From the NCBI GenBank assembly GCA_934418125.1, contig CAKRWT010000004.1, forward strand, positions 62,001-126,000: DNA of 64,000 nt, read 5' to 3'. Both the position numbers and the translations under genes were made by a program. The stretch is from an uncultured Lachnospiraceae bacterium (GTDB taxonomy: Bacteria > Bacillota > Clostridia > Lachnospirales > Lachnospiraceae). The notes under the pieces are model-generated. The model worked only from the letters and a program-made list of their open reading frames with translations, had not been told where the DNA came from and did no database searches. Shown here piece by piece: positions 21,116-29,333 of this stretch (the first letter of the stretch is position 1; each line of letters starts with the position of its first letter).

Positions 21116-21358
21116 ATGGCAGCATCAGCAGCTCAGGTAAATAACTTAGTATCTTTATTAGATGGATACGCAACAAAAGGCGGCCATCATCTTAACGTAA
21201 ACGTACTTAACAGAGAAACATTATTAGATGCCCAGAAGCATCCTGAGAACTATCCTCAGTTAACAATCCGTGTTTCCGGATACGCAGTAAACTTCATCAA
21301 GTTGACTCCAGAACAGCAGAATGACGTTATCACACGTACATTCCATGAGAGTATCTAA
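21116..21358 (+). CDS. grcA: stand-alone glycyl-radical domain completing pyruvate formate-lyase
   Basis: 80 aa, ATG at 21116 with ATAGGAGGTAATT upstream. Seen: [20 protein letters not shown], then [15 protein letters not shown] with the radical Gly55, and [14 protein letters not shown]. This is the exact C-terminal domain of PflB-type enzymes. Established: E. coli GrcA (YfiD) is such a spare domain that rescues oxygen-cleaved PflB. Here the main chain has no copy of its own, so this protein must be the constitutive radical subunit (inference from sequence). A strong terminator follows. Confidence 0.93.
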   Translation: MAASAAQVNNLVSLLDGYATKGGHHLNVNVLNRETLLDAQKHPENYPQLTIRVSGYAVNFIKLTPEQQNDVITRTFHESI

Positions 21359-21382
21359 TCAACTCATAATATAGTTTACGTA

Positions 21383-21419
21383 CAAGGCTCTGAGTTAATT
21401 CCCAGAGCCTTGTTTTTTT
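21383..21419 (+). terminator. intrinsic terminator after the glycyl-radical gene
   Basis: Stem CAAGGCTCTG (21383-21392) pairing with the CAGAGCCTTG strand ending at 21412, then seven T (21413-21419). It separates the abundant pflB transcript from pflA. Confidence 0.9.
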
Positions 21420-21438
21420 GCCTGATTAAGGGTATACT
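21410..21438 (+). promoter_or_regulatory. candidate separate pflA promoter
   Basis: TTGTTT (21410-21415), exactly 17 bases, TATACT (21433-21438). The -35 overlaps the T-tract of the terminator. It would let pflA be made at a lower level than the lyase. Confidence 0.5.
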
Positions 21439-21482
21439 ATTCCAAATAGATAAAGTCTTAGAGGAAGAAAGAGGGAACGTAT

Positions 21483-22250
21483 ATGCAAGGAAGAATTCAT
21501 TCTTTGGAGAGCTTTGGTACCGTAGACGGACCAGGTACACGATTCGTTGTTTTCGTACAAGGCTGTCCTATGCGATGTGCCTACTGTCACAATCCAGATA
21601 CCTGGGAAATGAACGCAGGCACTCTGATGGAACCAGAAGAAATCTTTGAACAATATAAAAGGAACGAAGCATTTTATGCAGGGGGCGGTATTACCGTAAC
21701 CGGTGGAGAGCCATTAATGCAGGTCGACTTTCTCATTGACCTTTTTACCATCTGTAAGAAGAACCACGTACACACCTGTATTGATTCTTCCGGTATTGCC
21801 TATAAGCCCAATGCCAATCCGGAATGGCTGGCTAAGTTAGACCATCTTATGACGCTGACTGACTTGGTGATGCTGGATATCAAGCACATCGACCCGGAGA
21901 AACACAAGGAACTGACTTCCCAGCCAAACGATGGCATTCTTGCTTTCGCCAAGTATCTGGACGAAAAACACGTGGATGTATGGATTCGTCATGTTATCGT
22001 TCCAGGCATTACCGATGACGATAAGTATTTATTCCAGCTGGGTTACTTTATCGGTGGTCTGTCCAACCTGAAAGCACTGGATGCACTCCCCTACCATACC
22101 ATGGGTGCTGCCAAATATGAAAAGCTCGGAATCCCTTATAAATTGAAGGGTGTTCCACCGCTTGATAAAAGCATCCTGTTGGAAAAGAAAAAGGTCATTC
22201 TGGATGGAATCCGGAAACGTCATGAAGAATTAAAAGCTCAGGAAAATTAA
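21483..22250 (+). CDS. pflA: pyruvate formate-lyase activating enzyme (radical SAM)
   Basis: 255 aa, ATG at 21483 with AAGAGGGAACGTAT upstream. It uses SAM and a [4Fe-4S] cluster to abstract hydrogen from the radical glycine of PFL. Seen: cluster motif CPMRCAYC (CxxxCxxC), then HNPDTWEMN, GGGITVTGGEPLMQ, and the later HVIVPGITDD segment. Length and motifs are normal for PflA. Its target glycine should be in the separate 80-aa domain protein, so it must recognise a two-chain complex or the free domain. Confidence 0.95.
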   Translation: MQGRIHSLESFGTVDGPGTRFVVFVQGCPMRCAYCHNPDTWEMNAGTLMEPEEIFEQYKRNEAFYAGGGITVTGGEPLMQVDFLIDLFTICKKNHVHTCIDSSGIAYKPNANPEWLAKLDHLMTLTDLVMLDIKHIDPEKHKELTSQPNDGILAFAKYLDEKHVDVWIRHVIVPGITDDDKYLFQLGYFIGGLSNLKALDALPYHTMGAAKYEKLGIPYKLKGVPPLDKSILLEKKKVILDGIRKRHEELKAQEN

Positions 22251-22294
22251 CTGTTTTTTACTAAAAATTGTTAAGCTTTTCTCGTCTTTTACCC

Positions 22295-22323
22295 TTGTAT
22301 ATTCGGGGCATTTATATTAAAAT
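22295..22323 (+). promoter_or_regulatory. ferredoxin gene promoter
   Basis: TTGTAT (22295-22300), 17-base spacer, TAAAAT (22318-22323), about 60 bases before the ribosome site AAGGAGGATATTATT. Confidence 0.55.
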
Positions 22324-22391
22324 AGTAACATAATAGATTGATAAATCTGTGTCAATCTTGCATAGTCTTATAATATAAGGAGGATATTATT

Positions 22392-22562
22392 ATGGCATAT
22401 GTAATTAGTGATGCATGCGTAGCATGTGGTGCTTGTGAAGCTCAGTGTCCAGTAGGAGCTATCAGCATGGGCGATGGCAAGTTCGATATTGATGCAACAA
22501 AATGTATCGATTGCGGTTCTTGCGCAGGTGTTTGCCCAACAGGTTCTATTGCACAGGGTTAA
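22392..22562 (+). CDS. 2[4Fe-4S] ferredoxin
   Basis: 56 aa, clostridial type. Seen: two cluster motifs, CVACGACEAQCP (from Cys9) and CIDCGSCAGVCP (from Cys38), each CxxCxxCxxxCP, and nothing else. It is a low-potential electron carrier for pyruvate oxidation, hydrogenase or radical enzymes. AAGGAGGATATTATT lies before the ATG. It follows pflA and could supply electrons to the PflA cluster, but that is inference; it is probably monocistronic with its own promoter. Confidence 0.95.
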   Translation: MAYVISDACVACGACEAQCPVGAISMGDGKFDIDATKCIDCGSCAGVCPTGSIAQG

Positions 22563-22574
22563 TCCCAAAAAGTA

Positions 22575-22607
22575 ATCCCCTATCAGATACCGATAGGGGA
22601 TTTTCTT
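22575..22607. terminator. bidirectional terminator between ferredoxin and MerR-type gene
   Basis: Arms ATCCCCTATC (22575-22584) and GATAGGGGAT (22592-22601) followed by a T-rich tract. The stop codon of the convergent minus-strand gene lies in the left arm. Confidence 0.85.
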
Positions 22608-23305
22608 TTACTCTTTTTTCCTTTTTCTTTTACCACATTATGCCGTTCCCGAATCATTTCATCGATTTTGCGGTAATGCTCTTCTTCCTTCTTCCAACGC
22701 TCATCATCCCGTTCTTCCTGCATCCGGAATTGATAATCCAGTTCTTTGAGAATACTTTCTTTTACATCCGAGCAAAGCTCCTGATTCGCGCTTTTTACCG
22801 CCTCGATAATCATGTGCTGTAACAGATACTGCAGCCTTGCCGCTTTCTCACTTTTATCCATAGCCATCTCTGGCTCTGTTACCTCCACCTGTGGGCTGGC
22901 AATTACCATTTTTGTCTTTTCCTCTTGCACTGGTTCCACCTGTGGCACGGGCTCTGGCTGCGGCATGGGCTCTGACTGCGGCATAGGCTCTGGCTGCAGC
23001 ATTGTGTTTGATGACTCTTCCCGTTTCTGTTTGGAAAGGGTCACTACAAACTTCTGCGGTATATCCTGCATACCATTTTCACCTTCCAGAAGAATTGTCT
23101 TAATTGCCTTTAACTGCAATCCCTGCTCCTTTAGTCTCTTAATCTCTTTTAGTTTATTGATATCCTCCTCCGTATAATACCGATGTCCCATTTCATTACG
23201 GCGAATCGGCAGTTTTAACTCTTCCTCCCAATATCGTAATACATGATTTTCTACCTGGATTTTCTTAGCAGCCTCCGAAATATAGTACGTCGTGCTTTCT
23301 CCCAT
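22583..23305 (-). CDS. MerR-family DNA-binding protein
   Basis: 240 aa from the ATG at 23305 (GAAAGGGGAAAGAAA site); an upstream in-frame extension runs through a terminator hairpin and is rejected. Seen: N-terminal MerR winged helix, TYYISEAAKKIQVENHVLRYW, followed by MGHRYYTEEDINKLKEI and QGLQLKAIKTILLEG. A Pro/Glu/Gln repeat linker (QPEPMPQSEPMPQPEP) follows near 108-125, and then a charged helical C-terminus. No effector-binding Cys cluster or ligand domain is present. Target unknown; such proteins near dnaB are common in Lachnospiraceae. Confidence 0.8.
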   Translation of the reverse strand: MGESTTYYISEAAKKIQVENHVLRYWEEELKLPIRRNEMGHRYYTEEDINKLKEIKRLKEQGLQLKAIKTILLEGENGMQDIPQKFVVTLSKQKREESSNTMLQPEPMPQSEPMPQPEPVPQVEPVQEEKTKMVIASPQVEVTEPEMAMDKSEKAARLQYLLQHMIIEAVKSANQELCSDVKESILKELDYQFRMQEERDDERWKKEEEHYRKIDEMIRERHNVVKEKGKKSKRKSPIGI

Positions 23306-23340
23306 TTTCTTTCCCCTTTCTCCGGTCGTCACAACTACAG

Positions 23341-23370
23341 AAAAAGAGACACGCCTAAGGCTTGTCTCTT
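23341..23370 (-). terminator. terminator or attenuator between dnaB and the MerR-type gene
   Basis: Stem AAGAGACA (23344-23351) with TGTCTCTT (23363-23370), extended by GCC/GGC around TAA. On the minus strand it is followed by T residues. It lies only about 36 bases before the MerR-type start codon. Confidence 0.7.
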
Positions 23371-23455
23371 TTGTATTATCAACACGATATATATTGTTCT
23401 TACATGATTCTACTATAACACCACAATTGTTTCCAGTGTGTTTCATCGCCCAATA

Positions 23456-24802
23456 TTACTGGTTTCTCGGTCTGTTGTCCAGATTTGCAAATTTTGTAAA
23501 ATCCGGTAACCATACCAGTTCTACCGTACCGATAGGACCATTTCTCTGTTTGGCGATAATAATTTCTGCAATCCCCTTTTTCTCAGTATCTTTATTATAA
23601 TAGTCGTCACGGTAAATAAACATAACCACATCGGCATCCTGCTCAATCGCTCCCGACTCACGCAGGTCAGAAAGCATCGGTCTGTGGTCTGGTCTTTGTT
23701 CCACCGCACGGCTAAGCTGCGATAAGGCAATTACCGGCACATGAAGTTCCCTTGCCAGTGCTTTTAAGGAACGGGAAATATCGGAGATTTCCTGCTGTCT
23801 GGAATCCGTTGACTTACCACTTCCCGACATCAACTGTAAGTAGTCGATAATAATCATTTCCAGGTTATGCTCCAGCTTATATTTACGGCATTTGGAACGC
23901 ATTTCCGAAATGCTGATACCCGGTGTATCATCAATAATCAGATTGGACTTTCCAATGACTCCTGCGCTTTCAATCAGTTTCTCCCACTCTGCATCGGACA
24001 GATTACCGGTTCTCAAATGCTGGGAATCTACCTTGGACTCCATCGAGAACAGACGGTTTACCAACTGTTCCTTTGACATTTCCAGACTGAATATGGCTAC
24101 CGTTTTATTCTGCTTAAAAGCCACATATTGAGCCACATTTAATACAAACGCAGTTTTTCCCATGGAAGGTCTTGCAGCCACCAGAATGAGGTCAGAAGGC
24201 TGCATACCAGCGGTTCTGTAATCCAGATCAAGGAAACCTGTGGCCACACCGGTTACATTTCCCTGGTTATGGGATGCTCTTTCAATATTATCCATGGCAT
24301 TCATAACCACCTGTCTGATAGGAACGAATTCGCCGGTGTTCCTGCGCTGTACCAGGTCAAACACCCTCTTTTCCGTATCTGCCAGAATATCCTCCAGACT
24401 TTCTTTTCCCACATAACAGGTATTGGCAATTTCTTCATTCAGACGAATCAGCTTGCGCAGTGTTGACTTCTCTGCCACAATATTCGCATAATACTTGATA
24501 TTGGCAGAAGTCGGAACCGCCCGAATCAAATCACCGATAAACTCCAGGCTGCTTACCTCCGGTGGAACGTCCTTTTCTTTCAGACGGTCCTGCAGGGTAA
24601 CCAGGTCTACCGGTTTGCCCTCATCATTCAACTCCACCATGGTGTCGAACACGATGCCGTACTGTTTATTATAGAAGTCATCCCCCAGAACAATCTCGGA
24701 GGCTACTACAATTGCCTCTCTATCCATAATCATGGAGCCAATAACAGACTGCTCTGCTTCGATACTGTGTGGTAATATTCTCTTTAATAATGCTTCTTCC
24801 AT
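23456..24802 (-). CDS. dnaB: replicative DNA helicase DnaB
   Basis: 448 aa, normal length. Hexameric helicase that unwinds DNA at the fork. Seen: N-terminal domain starting PHSIEAEQSVIGSMI, Walker A in AARPSMGKTAF, EMSKEQLVNRLFSMESKVD, the IIIDYLQLMSG Walker B, ALSQLSRAVEQRPDHRP, and the end motif IIAKQRNGPIGTV. It lies 33 bases after rplI, a common Firmicute arrangement (gdpP, rplI, dnaB). Confidence 0.97.
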   Translation of the reverse strand: MEEALLKRILPHSIEAEQSVIGSMIMDREAIVVASEIVLGDDFYNKQYGIVFDTMVELNDEGKPVDLVTLQDRLKEKDVPPEVSSLEFIGDLIRAVPTSANIKYYANIVAEKSTLRKLIRLNEEIANTCYVGKESLEDILADTEKRVFDLVQRRNTGEFVPIRQVVMNAMDNIERASHNQGNVTGVATGFLDLDYRTAGMQPSDLILVAARPSMGKTAFVLNVAQYVAFKQNKTVAIFSLEMSKEQLVNRLFSMESKVDSQHLRTGNLSDAEWEKLIESAGVIGKSNLIIDDTPGISISEMRSKCRKYKLEHNLEMIIIDYLQLMSGSGKSTDSRQQEISDISRSLKALARELHVPVIALSQLSRAVEQRPDHRPMLSDLRESGAIEQDADVVMFIYRDDYYNKDTEKKGIAEIIIAKQRNGPIGTVELVWLPDFTKFANLDNRPRNQ

Positions 24803-24835
24803 GCGTCTGTTATCCTCTGTCTCGGTTTTCCGTCT

Positions 24836-25282
24836 TTATTCCTCTACAACTTTTACCTTTAACTTACCGGTTACCTTGGTATGAAGCTTAATTCCCACTT
24901 CATACACGCCAAGGGATTTGATGGCTTCCGGTAACTGAATCTTCTTCTTATCCAGTTCCAGACCACACTGGCTTTTTGCAGCTGCCGCGATTTCCTTAGA
25001 GGAAATAGAGCCGAAGGTTTTTCCGCCTTCCCCGGATTTCATTTTAACGATAACTTCCTTTGTCTCCAACTCTTTCGCCAGTGCCTGTGCATGCTCTAAC
25101 TGTTCCTGTGCTACTTTATCCGCGTTGGCACGCTGTAATTTCAAATCATTCATGTTGGCAGAGTTTGCTTCCAGACCCAGTTTCTTAGGCAGTACAAAGT
25201 TCCTTGCATAGCCGTCACTGACATTGACGATTTCTCCTTTTTTACCAAGTGATTTCACATCCTCTAATAAGATTACTTTCAT
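24836..25282 (-). CDS. rplI: 50S ribosomal protein L9
   Basis: 148 aa. Seen: N-terminal domain [17 protein letters not shown] with [16 protein letters not shown], a long connecting helix, and the C-terminal domain ending [16 protein letters not shown]. It binds 23S rRNA at the L1-stalk base. It sits between gdpP and dnaB. Confidence 0.97.
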   Translation of the reverse strand: MKVILLEDVKSLGKKGEIVNVSDGYARNFVLPKKLGLEANSANMNDLKLQRANADKVAQEQLEHAQALAKELETKEVIVKMKSGEGGKTFGSISSKEIAAAAKSQCGLELDKKKIQLPEAIKSLGVYEVGIKLHTKVTGKLKVKVVEE

Positions 25283-25306
25283 GATTTATCCTCACTTTCC
25301 TGTCCG

Positions 25307-27361
25307 TTATTCCAGTTCACCTTCCGCTATCATGGTGTCCAGCGTACGCTTTATGCTGGCAATTCCTTCTTCAATGGAACCATTCTCTATCTGGGCACCT
25401 GCCACATTCATGTGACCGCCACCCCCCATTCTTTCCATGATAACCTGTACATTCACTTCATCAATAGAGCGGGCACTGATATAGATAATGCCATTATATG
25501 CCGTCAGAATAAAGCTCGCCTTAATGCCCTTAATGTTCAGAAGCTCATTTGCCGCCTGGGCACCAACCACAGTGGGGCTTGCTACACCTTCCCCGGTGCA
25601 TACGGAAATTGCATAAGCCTGTCTGTAAATCTCTGCCTGGCGTACAGCATCAGCCTTTGCCTTGTACTCTGCCGCATCATCCCGGAATAATTTCCGTACA
25701 CGGGTAACGTCCGCTCCATTCCGGCGCAGGTAAGCTGCCGCTTCAAAGGTCCGGACTCCCGTTTTGGTCATAAAGTTATTCGTATCAATCATAATACCGG
25801 AATACATACAGTCTGCTTCTTCCGAACGAAGCTTCAGGCTGTCGCTGATATACTGTAATATCTCCGATACCATTTCACAGGCAGAAGATGCATACGCCTC
25901 AATATAGGACAAGGTTGCATTCTCTATAATCTCACTGCCCTGTCTGTGATGGTCTAATACCACAATGGATTTACATCGTTTCAAAAGGTCAGGGCATTCT
26001 GTAATACTCGGTTTGTTTACATCGACTACCACCAGCACCGCATTGTTACCGACCATTTCCAGTGCCTGGGCATTGTTGATAATCATATCCGGCGCATAGT
26101 CTTCATTCCTCTGGAAAAGTTCCACCATAGGCTGCATGGTAGATGTCACATCATTTAATACGATGTGGGCTTTCTTATCCAGTTCCTCTGCAATCCGGTA
26201 GATACCGACAGAAGCGCCAAAGCTGTCTACATCTCCCATGCGGTGTCCCATGACATAGACCTCGTCCTTAACGGAAATAATTTCCTTTAACGCATGTGCC
26301 TTGACTCTCGCCTTGACACGGGTACTCTTCTCTATCTGCTGGCTCTTGCCACCATAATAGATAACATTCTCCGGCACCTTGACAACCGCCTGGTCACCAC
26401 CTCGGCCTAACGCAATGTCTATGGCATTTCTTGCAAATTCATAATTCTGTGCATAGCTTAAGCCATTTAATCCAAAACCAATACTGATAGTGACTGCCAT
26501 TTCATTACCGATATTAACCGTCTTGACATCTTCCAGTAAATCAAAACGGTTTTCCTGTAACTGGGTAATGGCTTCCTTTCGCATAATAACGAAATACTTA
26601 TCTTTCTCCAGTTTCTTACAAATACCATCCAACGCAGCAATGTAGCGGTTTACTTTTCGGTCAATCAACGCAATTAACAGAGAACGTCTTACTTCCTCCA
26701 CGCTCTCTAATGCTTCGTCATAATTATCCAGATAAATCAGTCCCACTGCCAGCGACTGATTGTCTACTTCCCGGAGGGCTATCTTCAAAGCTGTTTCATC
26801 AAACAGATACAGGGCAATAAGATACCCATCATAGCCTTTGGCTTCGATGATATCGCTGTTTTCTGCCATTTCCTTTAAGGAAATCTTCTTGAGCTTTGCA
26901 ATATAATTTCCTGACTCAAACTCTACATCAAATTCTACTTCGTCTTCATCATTGACACCGGGAAGCTTATCCTTGGTAATGGACGGAAAGAGTGATGTAA
27001 TCGATTTACGGTATCCCTTCTCCTGATGCACTGTCTTCTCGAACGCGATATTCGTCCAGATGATTTTACCATTATCATCCAACAGGGCATGGGGCAGCTC
27101 CAAATCCCGCAGCAGTCGCCGCTGTATCTGCCCATACTGGGTAGCAAAGCTAATCAGTTCATTCATAATAATAGGTTTGTTATAGAACATCATAGCCAGT
27201 ATAATTGCCATATAGAAGATAACAAAAACAGTCAGAATCAGCCCGGCGCGATAGTCCAGCAGATAAACCATTATATTAACTACCGCCAGTAAAAAGCCAA
27301 GATACAGAGAGGATTGCAGATACGCTCTCATTCTTCCTTTTAATTTAATACTATTCTTCAT
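25307..27361 (-). CDS. gdpP: cyclic-di-AMP phosphodiesterase GdpP
   Basis: 684 aa from the ATG at 27361 (GAGGTAATC site); an upstream TTG start has no ribosome site. Seen: two membrane helices within about 15-60, a PAS-like region at about 75-160, a degenerate GGDEF domain at about 165-325, then DHH-DHHA1 from about 340 with GHRMGDVDSFGAS, VVDVNKPS, LDHHRQGSE and the late GGGGHMNVAGAQ. It hydrolyses c-di-AMP to pApA. Its counterpart cyclase CdaA is encoded at 53725-54600. Confidence 0.95.
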   Translation of the reverse strand: MKNSIKLKGRMRAYLQSSLYLGFLLAVVNIMVYLLDYRAGLILTVFVIFYMAIILAMMFYNKPIIMNELISFATQYGQIQRRLLRDLELPHALLDDNGKIIWTNIAFEKTVHQEKGYRKSITSLFPSITKDKLPGVNDEDEVEFDVEFESGNYIAKLKKISLKEMAENSDIIEAKGYDGYLIALYLFDETALKIALREVDNQSLAVGLIYLDNYDEALESVEEVRRSLLIALIDRKVNRYIAALDGICKKLEKDKYFVIMRKEAITQLQENRFDLLEDVKTVNIGNEMAVTISIGFGLNGLSYAQNYEFARNAIDIALGRGGDQAVVKVPENVIYYGGKSQQIEKSTRVKARVKAHALKEIISVKDEVYVMGHRMGDVDSFGASVGIYRIAEELDKKAHIVLNDVTSTMQPMVELFQRNEDYAPDMIINNAQALEMVGNNAVLVVVDVNKPSITECPDLLKRCKSIVVLDHHRQGSEIIENATLSYIEAYASSACEMVSEILQYISDSLKLRSEEADCMYSGIMIDTNNFMTKTGVRTFEAAAYLRRNGADVTRVRKLFRDDAAEYKAKADAVRQAEIYRQAYAISVCTGEGVASPTVVGAQAANELLNIKGIKASFILTAYNGIIYISARSIDEVNVQVIMERMGGGGHMNVAGAQIENGSIEEGIASIKRTLDTMIAEGELE

Positions 27362-27512
27362 GATTACCTCATAATTGCCATGTCTCGCATGAAATCTGTT
27401 CCCCGACAGAAATTCCCTTTTCAATGGTTACACAACAACATAAGTATAGCATTTTTTCCTTATAAGTTCTACTCCCCATATAACTTTTTCTATCAACATC
27501 GTACTGCAGCAA

Positions 27513-27547
27513 TCAAAAAAAACCAACCACCCATAGGATGATTGGTT
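27513..27547 (-). terminator. original rpsR operon terminator, left behind by the insertion
   Basis: Imperfect stem between AACCAA (27521-27526) and TTGGTT (27542-27547), with inner pairs, followed on the minus strand by a run of T (plus-strand A at 27513-27520). It lies just after the stranded rpsR stop codon at 27557-27559. Confidence 0.8.
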
Positions 27548-27556
27548 TTCTATTAC

Positions 27557-27585
27557 TTAGTCCTGAACGTAAGGCATCAGTGCTA
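27557..27585 (-). pseudogene. rpsR: stranded 3' end of native rpsR (left attachment site)
   Basis: On the minus strand this reads ALMPYVQD and stop, identical in protein to the end of S18 at 46698-46958. The 16-bp core TAAGGCATCAGTGCTA (27570-27585) is shared with 46711-46726. Downstream third positions differ (here TAC GTT CAG GAC). It marks the left boundary of the integrated element. Confidence 0.88.
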
Positions 27586-27695
27586 AATTTGAAGATAGCA
27601 TAGTATTAACCGTACCGTTACTATGAGATCAAGGATTTTTCCAATTATCCACTAACACGTTTTATCCTCACTCTGTACCGTAGCTCTCATTTATT

Positions 27696-27721
27696 GGTGT
27701 CAGACAGTGTGTCTAGACACC
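27696..27721. repeat. strong inverted repeat between attL and the integrase gene
   Basis: GGTGTC-AGACA-GTG-TGTCT-A-GACACC forms a near-perfect stem with a 3-base loop, extended by flanking TTG/CAA pairs. It lies downstream of int on the minus strand. It may terminate int transcription or bind recombination proteins; no T-tract is present. Confidence 0.6.
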
Positions 27722-27782
27722 CAATTTCTTTCTCAAACCCTATCTTTTTTTCCATCTTAATGAGTCAGGTTTTAAATATATA

Positions 27783-29042
27783 TTAAAATATATTGGAAAT
27801 ACTATCAAGATCTACTTTTACCTTTCGACGGATATCTTTACTGACTGTGGTGTAAATATCCAATGTTGTCTTAATGCTGGCATGTCCCATAACAATCTGG
27901 GTTCTTTCTGGTGGAATTCCCTGCTCAATCATACGGGTACATGCAGTATGTCGAAACACATGAGCCGTTATATCCGGTAAAACTACAGGTTTTCTATTCT
28001 CTTCCTTTGCCTTCATGACTTCCATTTCATTATAATTTTTTACGATCCTTCTTAAGGTTGAAGTAAATCCCTCATGAGTAAACGGATATCCGAGCTTTGT
28101 TGTAAAAACAAATCCCTTGTAGTTCTTAATAATATTACCTCTTTCATCTCTCTGTGGAATACTGATATCTGATCGAATCCTCAAATTTTTCTGGTAGCTC
28201 TGCTGATCCTGAAACAGTTTCTTCACATCTGCCGACATTGGAATATCACGCACTGCATTAGGCGTTTTAGGTGTAGTTATATAAAACTCATGACCTCCAC
28301 CTTCCACTCTTGTACGATAATTCATAGTTTTGCTTACATGAATTTCTTCATGCTCGAAATCAATATCATTCCACGTGAGAGCGAGAACTTCCCCTATACG
28401 CATTGCAGTTCCTAAAAGTATACCGATGATAGGCAGATAGTTTGTCTGGAACTCTCCTTCTCTCTTTAAATATTCAATCAAAGCGTTCTGTTCTTCTCTT
28501 GTCAAGGCAATTCTACGTACCTTTGGCTTAGCCGTTACATTTTCCATGACATTGAGAAATGGATTGACAAACACTCCTCCATCATAAATAACTTCCTGCA
28601 TAGCAAGTCCAAGCATACTTGCAAGCGTTTTTAATGTGCCATCCGACAATCCCTTTTTATCTGCAAGGTATTGAAAGTGTGAAATAACATGAGTCCTCTT
28701 TATTTCTCTCATTGGCATTGCTCCAATATCAAAAGGACGTATGTACCAGTCGAAGTATTTTTGTTTGTTTAGGAAGGATGCCTGCTTGATTCTTCCTTCC
28801 TTATAGTTATCCAAATACTGTGGATAATACTGATTGAGTGACAAGTTAGCCAGATCTATATCTCGCCCCTTTGCTATATCTATCTTCAATACCTCAATTT
28901 TTTTCTTCAGTTCATTCAGATCTCGATCGTAGATATAGTGTTGTTTTCCATACATTTTGTAGCGATACAAAAATCGTCCGTCTCCTCTTTCTGATACTCC
29001 ATCAGGTAATACCCTGCCATCTCTAGTTTTTCTTTTTGCCAT
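27783..29042 (-). CDS. int: tyrosine recombinase (integrase) of the element
   Basis: 419 aa, Tn916/phage type. Seen: N-terminal arm-binding domain (RGDGRFLYRYKMYGKQHYIYDR), core-binding domain at about 80-165, and a catalytic domain with Arg in GTAMRIGEVLALTWND, a Lys-bearing beta-turn segment (FYITTPKTPNAVR), HVFRHTACTRMIEQG (HxxR) and MGHASIKTTLDIYTTV with the nucleophile Tyr. All catalytic residues are present, so it should be active. Adjacent to attL at 27570. TAAGGAGGTTGTCGTT precedes the ATG. Confidence 0.96.
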   Translation of the reverse strand: MAKRKTRDGRVLPDGVSERGDGRFLYRYKMYGKQHYIYDRDLNELKKKIEVLKIDIAKGRDIDLANLSLNQYYPQYLDNYKEGRIKQASFLNKQKYFDWYIRPFDIGAMPMREIKRTHVISHFQYLADKKGLSDGTLKTLASMLGLAMQEVIYDGGVFVNPFLNVMENVTAKPKVRRIALTREEQNALIEYLKREGEFQTNYLPIIGILLGTAMRIGEVLALTWNDIDFEHEEIHVSKTMNYRTRVEGGGHEFYITTPKTPNAVRDIPMSADVKKLFQDQQSYQKNLRIRSDISIPQRDERGNIIKNYKGFVFTTKLGYPFTHEGFTSTLRRIVKNYNEMEVMKAKEENRKPVVLPDITAHVFRHTACTRMIEQGIPPERTQIVMGHASIKTTLDIYTTVSKDIRRKVKVDLDSISNIF

Positions 29043-29072
29043 AACGACAACCTCCTTACATTATTTCATTTT

Positions 29073-29106
29073 TTAGTGTTGGGAGGGTAACGCCTCCCAA
29101 CACTAA
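29073..29106. repeat. 14-bp perfect inverted repeat between xis and int
   Basis: Arms at 29073-29086 and 29093-29106 (TTAGTGTTGGGAGG and its complement) with a 6-base loop. Transcript T-tracts are absent after it on the minus strand, where A residues follow, so it is not a standard terminator. It could be a Xis or Int site or an attenuator controlling int. Confidence 0.7.
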
Positions 29107-29136
29107 AGTCAAGTACATTCCTCATAAAATCATGAG

Positions 29137-29316
29137 TCAAAGAGCCTCATAATAAAGAAATTCTCTGATCTTATCCATATTCCAGCGTCTGAGATTCCCT
29201 ATGTAAACTTCTGCCTTAGCCAGCCTTCCAACCTTCTCGGCATTCCTCCGACCGCACGATAAGAGTTTCTGTAGCTCTTGTGTGGTTACCAATAATTGTA
29301 GTTTGTTCATTTCCAC
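29137..29316 (-). CDS. xis: excisionase-like small DNA-binding protein
   Basis: About 59 aa from a GTG at 29316, well placed after GGGAGG; TTG 29322 and ATG 29310 are alternatives. Seen: helix-turn-helix pattern ELQKLLSCGRRNAEKVGRLA and a recognition tail YIGNLRRWNMDKIREFLY, as in small Xis or DUF6462-type proteins. It lies just upstream of int and just downstream of the methylase. Its expected role is directing Int toward excision, by position and fold. Confidence 0.75.
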   Translation of the reverse strand: MEMNKLQLLVTTQELQKLLSCGRRNAEKVGRLAKAEVYIGNLRRWNMDKIREFLYYEAL

Positions 29317-29333
29317 AATCAAATCCCTCCCTT

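Noticed and set aside
20844..21116. Split pflB as a simple frameshift or sequencing error
   Set aside because: The halves are separated by 272 bases holding another gene, and each has its own stop, ribosome site and start; one indel cannot join them.
23306..23446. 47-codon N-terminal extension of the MerR-type protein
   Set aside because: It would translate through the dnaB terminator, and the MerR fold begins right at the later ATG.
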